A stretch of DNA of 64,000 nucleotides from JOPF136 sp963773835 (GCA_963773835.1 CAVZCQ010000001.1:1528919-1592918), one strand, 5' to 3'. Counted from the first letter of the stretch, positions 25,068-36,271 are shown. Made by a program: numbers and translations. The notes: generated by a model from the letters alone, not told the origin.

Positions 25068-26380
25068 GCGCGTACTTCCGCGAAGGAACGGTCGAGAGCG
25101 CGGACCGCCTCGTCCACATCCGCCTTCGAGATGTTCAGCATTGGAGAGAGCCGGATGACGTTGCCGGAAAGCCCGCCTTTTCCGATGAGCAGGCCGTTCT
25201 CCCGCGCGCGTTCCATCAGGGCCACGGTTTCCTGCGGCGCGGGCTCTTTGGTGCGGCGGTCTTTCACCAGCTCGAGGGCCTGCATAAGGCCCATCCCGCG
25301 AACGTCGCCAATGAGCGCGTGCTTCGCCTGCAGCTCTTCCAGTTTTGCGCGGAGATAGCCGCCGACCACGTGAGCGTTCTCGAGCAGATTTTCCTCCTCG
25401 ATCACTTCAATGGTGGCGCGCGCGGCCACTGAGGTGACCGGATTGCCGCCGAACGTGGAGATGTTCATGCCCTGAAACGAATTGGCGATTTCCGGCGTGG
25501 CGATGGTGGCGCCCACGGGCGCGCCGTTGGCCATGCCCTTCGCGCACGTGATGATGTCCGGCGTTACTTCCCACTGTTCGATGCCGAACCAGTGTTTGCC
25601 GGTGCGCCCGAAGCCGGTCTGCACTTCGTCGGAGATGAACAGGGCGCCGTATTTCTTCACGATTTTGAAGACGATCCTGAAATACTCCTTCGGCGGCGTG
25701 ATGAAGCCGCCGACGCCCTGGATCGGTTCGGCAATGAAAGCGGCGGGGGCGCCGCTGGTGGCCGTCTGGATGAGATTTTCGACGTCGTTCGCGCACGCCA
25801 CTTCGCAGTTCGGGTAGGTGAGGCCGAGCGGGCAGCGGTAGCAATAGGGGTTGACGGCATGCGCGATGCCCACGCTGATGACTCCCGCTTTGCGGTACGG
25901 CGCGTGTGCAGTGACCCCCTTGGCGAGCTGCGAGCTGCCGGAATAGGCATGGCGCAGCGCCACCACGTCGTAGCTGCCCGTGGCCATGCGCGCCAGCAGG
26001 ATGGCGGCCTCATTGGCTTCCGTCCCGGAGCTGGTGAAAAAACTCTTCTGCAATGCTCCCGGAGTGATCTCCGCCAGCTTTTCCGCCAGCGCCACGATGG
26101 CTTCGGTGGGATACAGCGTAGAGCAGTGGGCCAGCCGGCCAACCTGCTCCTGGACGCGCGCGGCCACTTTGGGATTCGCGTGGCCCACGGAGATGGTGAG
26201 AATCCCGCCGAAGAAGTCGAGGTAGCGCCGGCCCTCCAGGTCCCACAGGTATTGCATGGAGCCGCGGTCGGCCACCAGAGGCTTCGCGTAGTAGTTGGTG
26301 ACGCAGGGCCACAGGTATTCTCGATGCTTGCGGACCACTTCTTCGCTGCGGCTGGCGGAGACTTCTGTGGGCGTGGCCAT
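25064..26380 (-). CDS. AGXT2-like class III aminotransferase
   Basis: Encodes 438 aa from ATG 26380, with GGAAAGG 8 nt upstream. The frame runs to 26530, but that part lacks family similarity. KPLVADRGSMQYLWDLEGR and FFGGILTISVGHANPKV are hallmarks of the alanine-glyoxylate aminotransferase 2 group. SSGTEANEAAILLAR, SDEVQTGFGRTG and the PLP lysine Lys281 in TCAKGMANGAPVGA are intact. Members use alanine, beta-alanine or beta-aminoisobutyrate as amino donors; the substrate here is not determined. The secreted hypothetical gene follows in the same operon. Confidence 0.88.
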   Translation of the reverse strand: MATPTEVSASRSEEVVRKHREYLWPCVTNYYAKPLVADRGSMQYLWDLEGRRYLDFFGGILTISVGHANPKVAARVQEQVGRLAHCSTLYPTEAIVALAEKLAEITPGALQKSFFTSSGTEANEAAILLARMATGSYDVVALRHAYSGSSQLAKGVTAHAPYRKAGVISVGIAHAVNPYCYRCPLGLTYPNCEVACANDVENLIQTATSGAPAAFIAEPIQGVGGFITPPKEYFRIVFKIVKKYGALFISDEVQTGFGRTGKHWFGIEQWEVTPDIITCAKGMANGAPVGATIATPEIANSFQGMNISTFGGNPVTSVAARATIEVIEEENLLENAHVVGGYLRAKLEELQAKHALIGDVRGMGLMQALELVKDRRTKEPAPQETVALMERARENGLLIGKGGLSGNVIRLSPMLNISKADVDEAVRALDRSFAEVRA

Positions 26381-26557
26381 TGGCCGGACCTTTCCGCGGC
26401 GGCGAGCCGGGACGCGCCGCGCAGGGGAATTCCAGATTTTCAGTCTAGCGCCGCAGCGGAGGGGCGGCAAGACGTTGCCAGCCGCGGCACGAGCCACGCA
26501 GAATGGCGCGCTGCAGTGGGGACACTCCATGTACCCTGATGCAAAGGCTGTGCCCTG

Positions 26558-27370
26558 ATGACATTCCTCAGCCGGTTTGGCCGCGCGCTGCGGCGCGTCT
26601 TCCCGCGCGCCGGGCTCTACGCGCAGGCTCTCGCGTTCAACCTATTCCTCACGCTTTTTCCGCTGCTGCTGTTGTGTGTCTCCCTGCTGGCGGGCTCGCG
26701 CGGAGCGAGCGCGGCGCTCGAGGAACTTCTGCGCGACCGTTGGATGCTGCCGGCCAGCAGCCGCGATGTTATCTTCCCCTACCTGCACCAGCACACCGTG
26801 CACCCCGAACGGTGGCTCGTTTTCGGTTTGATCGGCACGTTGCTCGTGGGAATGCAATGCATGAGCGTGCTGCTGGAGGGCTTCCGGATGATGGAGGGAG
26901 CGGGCCGGCGGGCATTTTGGAAGCATTCGTTGCAGGCCATCGGGCTGCTCTGCCTGACGCTGGTGCCCGCGCTGGCGGAGGTGATTTTCACCGTCTTCGG
27001 CCGGCTGGTTCGCGTCTGGCTCGCGCGGCACTTCGGCCTCCCGTCTCTCCTGGCCGTTTTTTGGGTGGTGTTCGGGGCTGTAACCGCGTGGTTCTTTGCC
27101 GTTCTGATCTTGACATTGTTGTACCGAGCCGGGCAGCCCTGCATCCGGCGCTTCCGCGACGGTATGCCGGGGGCGGTGCTGGCCACAGGATTGTGGGTGG
27201 TGGTCAACATCCTCTTCGGCGCGTATATGAGCCGCACGCCCTACGGGCCGGTTTATGGCGGGCTCGCGGCCATCATCGGTTTGCTCGTTTGGCTGCAATT
27301 GAGCACCATGGTCGTTTTTCTAGGTGCGGCATTCAATGCGGAATCGCTGGGTGTGCCGCCACTCGAATGA
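26558..27370 (+). CDS. YihY/BrkB family inner-membrane protein
   Basis: Encodes 270 aa with about six hydrophobic helices. The YihY pattern is clear: GLYAQALAFNLFLTLFPLLLL in the first helix, and FRDGMPGAVLATGLWVVVNI followed by YGPVYGGLAAIIGLLVWLQL near the end. Function of the family is unresolved. Its stop overlaps the next small gene by ATGA. Confidence 0.85.
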   Translation: MTFLSRFGRALRRVFPRAGLYAQALAFNLFLTLFPLLLLCVSLLAGSRGASAALEELLRDRWMLPASSRDVIFPYLHQHTVHPERWLVFGLIGTLLVGMQCMSVLLEGFRMMEGAGRRAFWKHSLQAIGLLCLTLVPALAEVIFTVFGRLVRVWLARHFGLPSLLAVFWVVFGAVTAWFFAVLILTLLYRAGQPCIRRFRDGMPGAVLATGLWVVVNILFGAYMSRTPYGPVYGGLAAIIGLLVWLQLSTMVVFLGAAFNAESLGVPPLE

Positions 27371-27621
27371 GCGAGGCTGGGGATATGCCGGAAGACGCCG
27401 GGGTATCGGTGGAATGCTACGCGGGCTACCGCGCGGACGAGCGGCCGGTGCGGTTTACGCTGAGCGGGCGGCACTACGAAGTGACGGAAGTGGACGACCA
27501 GTGGTATTCGCCGGAGGCGCGCTATTTTCGCGTGCGGGCCGGCGACGGGAACCTGTACGTGCTGCGGCATGACGAGCGCAGGGATAGCTGGACACTGGAG
27601 GGTTTCCGCGCCACACGGTAG
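27367..27621 (+). CDS. Small hypothetical protein coupled to BrkB
   Basis: Encodes 84 aa, starting in an ATGA overlap with the BrkB-type gene; a second in-frame ATG is at 27385. The core (YRADERPVRFTLSGRHYEVT, then YFRVRAGDGNLYVLRHDE) looks like a small beta-barrel with a terminal WTLEGF. Similar short proteins of unknown role are common in this kind of genome. Cytoplasmic. Confidence 0.65.
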   Translation: MSEAGDMPEDAGVSVECYAGYRADERPVRFTLSGRHYEVTEVDDQWYSPEARYFRVRAGDGNLYVLRHDERRDSWTLEGFRATR

Positions 27622-27660
27622 TTCGAGTTGCAGTCACCGCGAACAGGATTGCGCCGCAAC

Positions 27661-28590
27661 TTACGGATGGGATCGGAACGACTCTGCCACCAGGTTGCGC
27701 ACGACGAACAGGCAGTTGGCCGGGCGCTCCGAGAGACGTCGCATGAAGTACGGGCACCACTCACTGCCGAACGGGACGTAAATGCGGAGCGCGTGGCCCT
27801 CTCCGCGGATCTGGGCCTGCAAATCGCGTCGGATGCCGTAAATCATCTGGAATTCGCATTTGTCCGGCGGGATTTTGCGCTCGCGGATGATGGCGCGGGC
27901 GTGGTCCAGCATGGCCACGTCGTGCGTGGCGATGGCCGGGAAGAAGCGGCCGTCGAGCAGCGTGGCTACCAGCTTCCGGTAGTTGTCGTCCACCTGGCTT
28001 TTCTTCTGCACGGCCATGGACGGGGGCTCGCGGTACGCGCCTTTCACCAGGCGCAGCTTCGGTTTCAGCGGGGCCAGGCGTTCCACGTCATCAGCGGTGC
28101 GGTGCAGGTAGGCCTGCACGGCCAGCCCAGTGCCGGGAAATTCGAGCTGCACGGCTTCGAAAATCCGCAGGGTCTTTTCCGTGTAGGCGGCGCCTTCCAT
28201 GTCCATTTCCACGCTGCGGCCGATGCCGGCGGCTGTGGAGGCAATATCCCGCGCGAGCGACTGGCAGAGGCCATCGTCGAAGTCGAGTCCGAGCTGCGTG
28301 AGTTTTATGGAGATATTGCCGTCGAGCGCGTCGCGATCGAGCGCGCGAAGCATGGCCGCGTAACTCTCCGCCACCTTTCGCGCCTCCGCAGCGTTGGAGA
28401 CGTTTTCGCCCAGGTGGTTCAGGCTGACGGAACGCGATTCGCGGTTCAGCTCCTTGGAAGCTGCCAGCGCGTCTTCCAGCGCCTCTCCAGCCACGAATCG
28501 GCGGGCAAAGCCGTAGCGCATGCCGCGTTCGGCTAGTGCTCCGGTGACCGATTTCTTGGTGGACAGCCAGAAGATGAAGTTGCGCAGCAT
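27661..28590 (-). CDS. Proline dehydrogenase
   Basis: Encodes 309 aa, the stand-alone length. The FAD TIM-barrel pattern of PRODH is present: SIKLTQLGLDFD, EMDMEGAAYTEKTLRIFE, VQAYLHRTADD, LRLVKGAYREP, IATHDVAMLDHA, CEFQMIYGIRRDLQ and VPFGSEWCPYFMRRLSERP. It oxidises proline to pyrroline-5-carboxylate and passes electrons to quinone at the membrane. No P5C dehydrogenase gene is adjacent. The gap to 28807 holds no recognisable feature. Confidence 0.9.
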   Translation of the reverse strand: MLRNFIFWLSTKKSVTGALAERGMRYGFARRFVAGEALEDALAASKELNRESRSVSLNHLGENVSNAAEARKVAESYAAMLRALDRDALDGNISIKLTQLGLDFDDGLCQSLARDIASTAAGIGRSVEMDMEGAAYTEKTLRIFEAVQLEFPGTGLAVQAYLHRTADDVERLAPLKPKLRLVKGAYREPPSMAVQKKSQVDDNYRKLVATLLDGRFFPAIATHDVAMLDHARAIIRERKIPPDKCEFQMIYGIRRDLQAQIRGEGHALRIYVPFGSEWCPYFMRRLSERPANCLFVVRNLVAESFRSHP

Positions 28591-28807
28591 CGGTTGGCGG
28601 GCCCCTCGGATCAGTGGCGGAGTTCCGGCGTCACGGTGGCTCCAGGGACTGGGGGCATGGCCCCTACGATAACAAAAGTGCCGGTTCTGCGCAGGTCACA
28701 CGCGCGACTTTTTCGCCCCCGGCGGGTTTGAACCAGAGGTAGCCTATGCTTGTCCGTCCGGATTGCCCTTCCGCAGTGTCCATCCGGGACGCCAGGAGAA
28801 TCCTCGG

Positions 28808-30697
<1,890 letters not shown>

Positions 30698-30699
30698 TA

Positions 30700-30721
30700 G
30701 CACAGACAATCGTGTCTGTGC
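30700..30721. terminator. 9-bp hairpin between DUF1800 and DUF1501 genes
   Basis: GCACAGACA and TGTCTGTGC pair perfectly around ATCG. It lies 3 bp after the DUF1800 stop. It could partly uncouple the two genes or be a dispersed repeat. Confidence 0.5.
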
Positions 30722-30769
30722 ACTTTCGTTGGGCCGAAGCTGAGCGGGAAGGGAAGAAGGAGCAAGCCG

Positions 30770-32023
30770 ATGACGATCACACGGCGATATTTTCTGAAGG
30801 GCGGCGGCGTGGCCATGCTGGGATTCAGCGCCATGCCGTCATTCCTCACCCGGGCGCTCCACGCGGCCACGGCGCCGAGCAAGAAAGTTCTGGTCGTGAT
30901 TTTCCAGCGCGGGGCCATGGACGGCCTGAATGCCGTGGTCCCTTTCGGCGAACGCAATTATTACGCGATGCGGCCTTCGATCGCCATCCCCGCGCCGAAC
31001 GGCGGGCAGGGCGGTGCGATTGATCTCGACGGCTTCTTCGGCGTTCATCCTAGCCTCGAGCCGCTGACTCCGCTATTCCGCGAGAAGCGGCTCGCCATCG
31101 TCCACGCCGCGGGCTCACCGGACAACTCGCGGTCGCACTTCGACGCTCAGGACTATATGGAATCCGGCACCCCGGGCGTGAAGAGCACCGATGACGGCTG
31201 GCTGAACCGGTATTTGCAGAAGCAGCCGGAAGAGAACGCAACGCCGTTCCGCGCTGTGGCCCTGGGCCAGCAGATGCCGCGCACTTTGCGCGGCTCGGTT
31301 CCCGCGCTCGCCATCCCGGATATCAAACAGTTCCAGGTCCTCGCGCCCGTGGCCGTTTCCGGGGCTATGTCGGGCGGTTTCGAGGCCCTCTACGCGCAGA
31401 CTGTGGACCAGGCGCTCCACGGAACCGGCCAGGAAACATTTGAAGCCGTCCAGATGTTGAAGAAGGTCCGCGATGAACTTTACGTGCCGGAAAACGGTGC
31501 GGCCTACCCGCAGGGAAAATTCGGCCACACCCTCCAGCAGGTGGCGCAGCTCATCAAAGCCGACATTGGCGTGGAAGTGGCGTTTGTGGACATCGGCGGC
31601 TGGGACCATCACGTGAACGAAGGCGGCGTGCAGGGACAGCTCGGAAACATTTTGCGCGAATTCGGCGGCACGCTGGCGGCATTCCACAAAGACATGGGCG
31701 CGAAAATGGCGGAAGTTACCGTGGTGACCATGTCCGAATTCGGACGCACGGCGGCGGAAAACGGGAATCGCGGCACCGACCACGGCCACGCCAATTGCAT
31801 GTTCGCGTTCGGCGGCGACGTGCGCGGCGGGAAGGTATACGGCCAGTGGCCGGGCCTGGACCGCTCGCGGTTGTACGAAGGACGCGACCTGGCCGTGACC
31901 ACAGATTTCCGCACCGTACTGGGCGAGGTGGTCTCCCACCACCTTGGCTCGACCGATATGAGCTTCGTGTTCCCCGGCTTCCGCTACGACCCAAGCCACG
32001 CGCTGGGTCTGATCCGCACGTAG
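30770..32023 (+). CDS. DUF1501 family Tat-exported protein
   Basis: Encodes 417 aa. The N-terminus has a twin-arginine signal (TRRYFLKGGGVAMLGFSAMP), implying folded export. Family motifs: VVIFQRGAMDGLNAVVPFGE, HFDAQDYMESGTPG, DIGGWDHHVNEGG, VTMSEFGRTAAENGNRGTDHGHAN. These resemble the alkaline phosphatase / sulfatase fold with its metal-binding Asp and His. Partner of the upstream DUF1800 gene. GAAGGAG lies upstream of ATG. Confidence 0.88.
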   Translation: MTITRRYFLKGGGVAMLGFSAMPSFLTRALHAATAPSKKVLVVIFQRGAMDGLNAVVPFGERNYYAMRPSIAIPAPNGGQGGAIDLDGFFGVHPSLEPLTPLFREKRLAIVHAAGSPDNSRSHFDAQDYMESGTPGVKSTDDGWLNRYLQKQPEENATPFRAVALGQQMPRTLRGSVPALAIPDIKQFQVLAPVAVSGAMSGGFEALYAQTVDQALHGTGQETFEAVQMLKKVRDELYVPENGAAYPQGKFGHTLQQVAQLIKADIGVEVAFVDIGGWDHHVNEGGVQGQLGNILREFGGTLAAFHKDMGAKMAEVTVVTMSEFGRTAAENGNRGTDHGHANCMFAFGGDVRGGKVYGQWPGLDRSRLYEGRDLAVTTDFRTVLGEVVSHHLGSTDMSFVFPGFRYDPSHALGLIRT

Positions 32024-32128
32024 CGCTCGGGGCCTGCAGCGTAAGGGCATCTTGCAGTGGTGGGCTCGCGGCCCAGTCTATCCGAAGGCCATTCTCAGAG
32101 ACCCCCCGTGGTTGCCGGTCAGCGCTGG

Positions 32129-32167
32129 TTGACTGCCAAGGTGCGAGCACGTAAGATTGTGCTGCAC
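32129..32167 (+). promoter_or_regulatory. Promoter and candidate operator of the first VapBC module
   Basis: TTGACT (32129-32134), 17 bp, TAAGAT (32152-32157). Overlapping it are two near-palindromes, GTGCGAGCAC (32141-32150) and GTGCTGCAC (32159-32167), one between the -35 and -10 boxes and one just after. This layout suits autorepression by VapB. Confidence 0.5.
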
Positions 32168-32195
32168 GTGAGTCCGTGCTCAGGGGGGATCGGTC

Positions 32196-32429
32196 GTGAA
32201 GCGCAACATCACTCTCAAACTGGACGCCGAACTGCTCCGCGAGGCCAGGATTCTCGCCGCGGAGGAAGGGCGGTCAGTGAGCGCTCTGCTAGCCGGCCAT
32301 CTCGAGGATCTGGTTCATTCCCGCAGGGCGTTCGAGCGGGCCCGGCGCAGGGCGCTCGCGCGTTTGCGCGAAGGATTCGACCTCGGCTGGACCCCTCCTG
32401 CGTCGCGGGATGAGCTCCATGAGCGATAA
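32196..32429 (+). CDS. VapB-type ribbon-helix-helix antitoxin
   Basis: Encodes 77 aa from GTG 32196, with a GGGGGG run upstream. The start MKRNITLKLDAELLREARILAAEEGRSVSALLAGHLEDL is a standard MetJ/Arc ribbon-helix-helix fold that binds DNA as a dimer. The C-terminal tail (about residues 45-77) is the toxin-binding part. Its end overlaps the PIN toxin gene by 11 bp. Confidence 0.8.
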   Translation: MKRNITLKLDAELLREARILAAEEGRSVSALLAGHLEDLVHSRRAFERARRRALARLREGFDLGWTPPASRDELHER

Positions 32430-32859
32430 GCAATTCGTCGATACCAACATCCTCGTGTATGCGCATGACCGCAATGCGGGAGAGAAACACGAGCGCGCCA
32501 GGGTACTGGTCGAGGACCTGTGGCTCACAGGTTCGGGAGTAGTCAGCACCCAGGTGCTCCAGGAACTCTGTGTGAACATGCGGCGAAAGGCGGCCCATCC
32601 GCTGGACCTGAAAGCGACTCGTGAAATCGTGGCTGATTATCTATCGTGGGAAGTTGTGATCAACACCGGGCAGTCGGTCCTGGGAGCCCTTGAAATCGAG
32701 CAACGCTATGGGGTTTCGTTCTGGGACGCGCTGGTAATCCATGCGGCGGAGAGCGCCGGCGCCGCTGTCCTCTACTCCGAGGACCTCTCGGATGGTCAAA
32801 TGTATGGCGCAGTCCGGGTCGTGAATCCATTTCGCAGCGGAGCCGGCCCGGCGGCTTAG
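32419..32859 (+). CDS. VapC-type PIN-domain toxin
   Basis: Encodes 146 aa from ATG 32419, inside the antitoxin end; ATG 32410 is also in frame. The PIN RNase acidic residues are present: Asp in FVDTNILVYAHD, Glu in STQVLQELCVN, Asp in SFWDALVIHAA and the late Glu/Asp in VLYSEDLSDG. It should be a metal-dependent RNase held in check by the upstream antitoxin. The module is complete. Confidence 0.85.
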   Translation: MSDKQFVDTNILVYAHDRNAGEKHERARVLVEDLWLTGSGVVSTQVLQELCVNMRRKAAHPLDLKATREIVADYLSWEVVINTGQSVLGALEIEQRYGVSFWDALVIHAAESAGAAVLYSEDLSDGQMYGAVRVVNPFRSGAGPAA

Positions 32860-32888
32860 GCGGCAGTCCGCCGCACTCGGAAAACTTC

Positions 32889-35381
32889 TTAGTCGGCGGC
32901 GGCGCGCACCGGGCCTTCGGCCGTCTGCCCGGAGCGGATGCGCATTCCGTAGAACGAGCGATAGACGAAGAAGAAAGAAACGGCGAAAAACGCCGCTGCT
33001 AGACTTCGCGTGAGCGTGCCGCTGGTCTCGTTGGTCAGCCTCACGGCCAATTCCACGGCCAGCAGACCAAACAGCGTTGTGAATTTGATCACCGGATTCA
33101 GCGCCACCGACGAGGTGTCTTTGAACGGGTCGCCCACCGTATCGCCGATCACCGTGGCGTCATGCAGCGGAGTGCCCTTCTGTTTCAGCTCGACTTCGAC
33201 GATTTTCTTCGCGTTGTCCCAGGCGCCCCCGGCATTGGCCATGAAGATGGCCTGGTAGAGGCCGAAGATGGCGATGGAGATCAGGTAGCCGATGAAGAAG
33301 AAGGGCTCGAGAAACGAGAAGGCCAGAGTAGCGAAAAAGACGGCGATGAAAATGTTGAGCATGCCCTTCTGCGCGTACTGCGTGCAGATTTCGACCACCC
33401 TCTTGCTGTCCTCGACCGAGGCTTTCTCGACACCCTCAAGCTTGATGTTGGCTTTGATGAATTCCACTGCGCGGTAGGCGCCGGTGGTGACCGCCTGTGT
33501 CGAGGCGCCCGTGAACCAGTAAATCATGGCGCCGCCAGTGATGGAGCCGAGCACGAAGGGAGCGTGAAGAATGGAAAGCTTGGCGACATTTTCCGTAAGG
33601 CCATGCGTGAGCGCCATGATGATGGAGAAAATCATGGTGGTCGCGCCGACCACGGCGGTGCCGATCAGCACCGGTTTCGCCGTGGCCTTGAACGTGTTGC
33701 CCGCGCCGTCGTTGGCTTCCAGCAGGTCTTTGGCGCGGGTAAAATTCACGTCCATGTTGTAATCCCGCTTTAGCTCCTGCTGGATTCCCGGAATCTGTTC
33801 GATGAGCGACAACTCGTAGACGGACTGCGCGTTGTCGGTTACCGGGCCGTAGGAATCCACGGCGATGGTCACCGGTCCCATGCCCAGAAAGCCGAAGGCC
33901 ACCAGGCCGAAGGCGAATACGGGCGCGGCGATCATCAGGTTTCCCAAGCCTTCCCGGCTGATCAGGTAGCTCACGGACATCAGAAAGACCATCACCAGCC
34001 CGATGTAATAGGCGGAGAAGTTGCCGGCGACGAATCCGGAAAGAATGCCGAGCGAAGCGCCGCCTTCCTGAGCCGAGGTCACCACTTCTTTGACGTGGCG
34101 CGATTCCGTGGAGGTGAATACTTTCACCAGCTCGGGGATCAGCGCACCGGCCAGCGTGCCGCAGGAAATGATGGTAGCGAGCTTCCACCACTGCGTCGGG
34201 TCGCCTTTGAGCGTGGGGATGATGAAGGCGGAGATCAGGTAGGTGAGGCCGATGGAAACGACGGAGGTGATCCACACGAGCGAGGTGAGCGGGGCTTCGA
34301 AATTCATTTCGTCCGCGTCGCTGTATTTCGCGCGCGCGATGGCGCCGTTGATGAAATAGGCGGCGGCGCTGGCCACCAGCATGGCCACGCGCATCACGAA
34401 AATCCACACGAGGAGCTGGACCTTCACCGTGACATCGCCCACGCCCAGCAGGATGAAGGTGATCAGGGCGACGCCGGTGACGCCGTAGGTCTCGAACCCG
34501 TCGGCGCTGGGGCCCACGGAGTCGCCCGCGTTGTCGCCGGTGCAGTCGGCGATCACGCCGGGGTTGCGCGCGTCGTCCTCTTTGATCTTGAAGACGATCT
34601 TCATCAGGTCGGAGCCGATGTCGGCGATCTTCGTGAAAATGCCGCCGGCAATGCGCAGCGCCGCGGCGCCCAGCGATTCACCGATGGCGAACCCGATGAA
34701 GCAGGGCCCGGCGTAGTCGCCGGGGACGAACAGCAGGATGAAAAGCATCATCAGCAGCTCGACGCTGATCAGCATCATGCCGATGCTCATCCCGGCTTCG
34801 AGCGGCGTGTGGGAGATGGGATAGGGTTTGCCGCGCAGGCCGGCGAACGCCGTGCGCGAATTGGCAAACGTGTTCACGCGGATGCCGAACCAGGCCACGC
34901 CGTAACTTCCGGCGATGCCCACGACGCTGAAGACCAGGATGACGAGCACGCGGGCGGCTTCGTATTTCTCCAGCACGCCGAAATACAGCACGATCACCGC
35001 GGCGATGAACGCCCACAGCAGCAGCAGGAATTTGCCCTGGGTGATGAGGTAGGTCTTGCAGGTCTCGTAGATCAGCTCGGAAACCTCGCGCATCGAGCGG
35101 TGCACCGGCATGTTCTTCAGCCGGGTATAAATCATCATTCCGAAGATGAGCCCGAACACGCAGAAGGCGATGCCGCCCAGCAGGAGCGTGTGCCCGTCCA
35201 CGCCCAGGAATTTGACCTGCGAGAGATCGGGTAGCTGGAGGTTAGCCTCCCCGCCGGGCGATTCCGCGGCGGCGAGCGCGCTCGGGGCCAATGCCCCCAT
35301 CAGGGAGCGCGCGGCGCCTCCCGCCATTCGCAGCGCTGTCGCACCAACAGCCACTAACCAGAGCCAGTTCTCCGGGAACAT
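32889..35381 (-). CDS. hppA: Membrane-bound ion-pumping pyrophosphatase, divergent clade
   Basis: Encodes 830 aa from ATG 35381, chosen for GGAGGT 4 nt upstream; the frame is open to 35411. About 16 membrane helices. It hydrolyses pyrophosphate and pumps H+ and/or Na+. The motif after the DIGSDL segment reads EDDARNPGVIADCTGDNAGD, followed by SVGPSADGFETYG, which differs from the usual DNVGDNVGD...GADLFE. GAGNTFKATAK has Lys where K+-dependent enzymes carry Ala, so it is predicted to be K+-independent. The length is above the usual 650-770. The gap to 35639 shows nothing clear. Confidence 0.9.
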   Translation of the reverse strand: MFPENWLWLVAVGATALRMAGGAARSLMGALAPSALAAAESPGGEANLQLPDLSQVKFLGVDGHTLLLGGIAFCVFGLIFGMMIYTRLKNMPVHRSMREVSELIYETCKTYLITQGKFLLLLWAFIAAVIVLYFGVLEKYEAARVLVILVFSVVGIAGSYGVAWFGIRVNTFANSRTAFAGLRGKPYPISHTPLEAGMSIGMMLISVELLMMLFILLFVPGDYAGPCFIGFAIGESLGAAALRIAGGIFTKIADIGSDLMKIVFKIKEDDARNPGVIADCTGDNAGDSVGPSADGFETYGVTGVALITFILLGVGDVTVKVQLLVWIFVMRVAMLVASAAAYFINGAIARAKYSDADEMNFEAPLTSLVWITSVVSIGLTYLISAFIIPTLKGDPTQWWKLATIISCGTLAGALIPELVKVFTSTESRHVKEVVTSAQEGGASLGILSGFVAGNFSAYYIGLVMVFLMSVSYLISREGLGNLMIAAPVFAFGLVAFGFLGMGPVTIAVDSYGPVTDNAQSVYELSLIEQIPGIQQELKRDYNMDVNFTRAKDLLEANDGAGNTFKATAKPVLIGTAVVGATTMIFSIIMALTHGLTENVAKLSILHAPFVLGSITGGAMIYWFTGASTQAVTTGAYRAVEFIKANIKLEGVEKASVEDSKRVVEICTQYAQKGMLNIFIAVFFATLAFSFLEPFFFIGYLISIAIFGLYQAIFMANAGGAWDNAKKIVEVELKQKGTPLHDATVIGDTVGDPFKDTSSVALNPVIKFTTLFGLLAVELAVRLTNETSGTLTRSLAAAFFAVSFFFVYRSFYGMRIRSGQTAEGPVRAAAD

Positions 35382-35639
35382 CCGACCTCCGTTGAAGCCA
35401 AATTCCTGCAAGTGGAGCCACCCGCAGGCATTTCAGGCGTCCGTGAAATAGAACCATATAGCAGTCGGGCGGACGGGTCAACTCGCGGGACAGAGTGACT
35501 CGTGACGGGTGACTGGTGCGGAGCGCAGGAATCGGGCCTGGTAACCTGCGGATTAGCCTGGTATGCGGCGCGTGCCGTCCTGTGCGAGGACGCCCGCTGC
35601 TTCTGCTAGACTTCTCGGTTTGCGAGGTGACGCGAAGGC

Positions 35640-36236
35640 ATGCAGTGGTGGACGAGATTGCAGCATTGGTTCGCGGTGACGCTCCCGGGGCTGGGAGTCG
35701 GGGGCATCTTTCTGGCCGCGTTTCTCGATTCCTCGGTGTTCTCCCTGCCGCTCATCAACGATCTGCTGCTGGTGGAGATGTCCATCTTGCACCCAGCGCG
35801 AATGCCTGTGTACGCCGTAATGGCGACGGCGGGCTCGCTGATGGGCGGGCTCGTGGTGTTTTTCCTGGCGCGGAAGGGCGGGGAAGCCTACTTCCAGCGG
35901 CATGCCGGGGGCCGTGCGGCACGGGTGCGTGGCTGGCTGCAAAAGAACGCGTTTTTGTCCGTGGCGGTTCCTTCGATCCTGCCGCCGCCGATTCCCTTCA
36001 AACTGTTCGTGGTCGGCGCGGGCGTATTCCAGGTTGGGGTACGCGCATTCTGCCTGGCGCTGGCTACTGGGCGCGGCTTCCGGTATTTCGCGCTTGGAAT
36101 TCTGGCGGTGAAATACGGCAAATGGGCGGAGCAGGCCATCATTGAGCACAAACTGGCGTTTGCGCTCGTGGCGGTCGTTTTTGTGATGGCGAGTTATCTG
36201 GCGACGCGGGTGGCGTTCAGGGGAAGCGGCGAGTAG
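35640..36236 (+). CDS. VTT/DedA-like membrane protein
   Basis: Encodes 198 aa with about five hydrophobic segments. The pattern FLAAFLDSSVFSLPLINDLLL, then AGSLMGGLVVFFLARKGGE, SVAVPSILPPPIPFKLFVV and ATGRGFRYFALGILAVKYG matches the SNARE-associated / DedA (VTT) group, which scrambles or flips lipids. The re-entrant loop with Pro-Pro-Pro is present. Divergent from the pyrophosphatase gene. Confidence 0.75.
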   Translation: MQWWTRLQHWFAVTLPGLGVGGIFLAAFLDSSVFSLPLINDLLLVEMSILHPARMPVYAVMATAGSLMGGLVVFFLARKGGEAYFQRHAGGRAARVRGWLQKNAFLSVAVPSILPPPIPFKLFVVGAGVFQVGVRAFCLALATGRGFRYFALGILAVKYGKWAEQAIIEHKLAFALVAVVFVMASYLATRVAFRGSGE

Positions 36237-36271
36237 CGAGTAATGACGGAAGCGCAGCGAGAGTGTGGGCA

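Noticed and set aside
26381..26530. Cys-rich 50-residue extension (MECPHCSAPFC...) ahead of the AGXT2-like aminotransferase
   Set aside because: The zinc-ribbon look is limited to a few residues, the family starts at ATG 26380, and that ATG has its own ribosome site.
28720..28740. T-loop-like GGGTTTGAACC upstream of the DUF1800 gene
   Set aside because: No acceptor stem, anticodon arm or CCA end could be placed around it, so it is not a tRNA.
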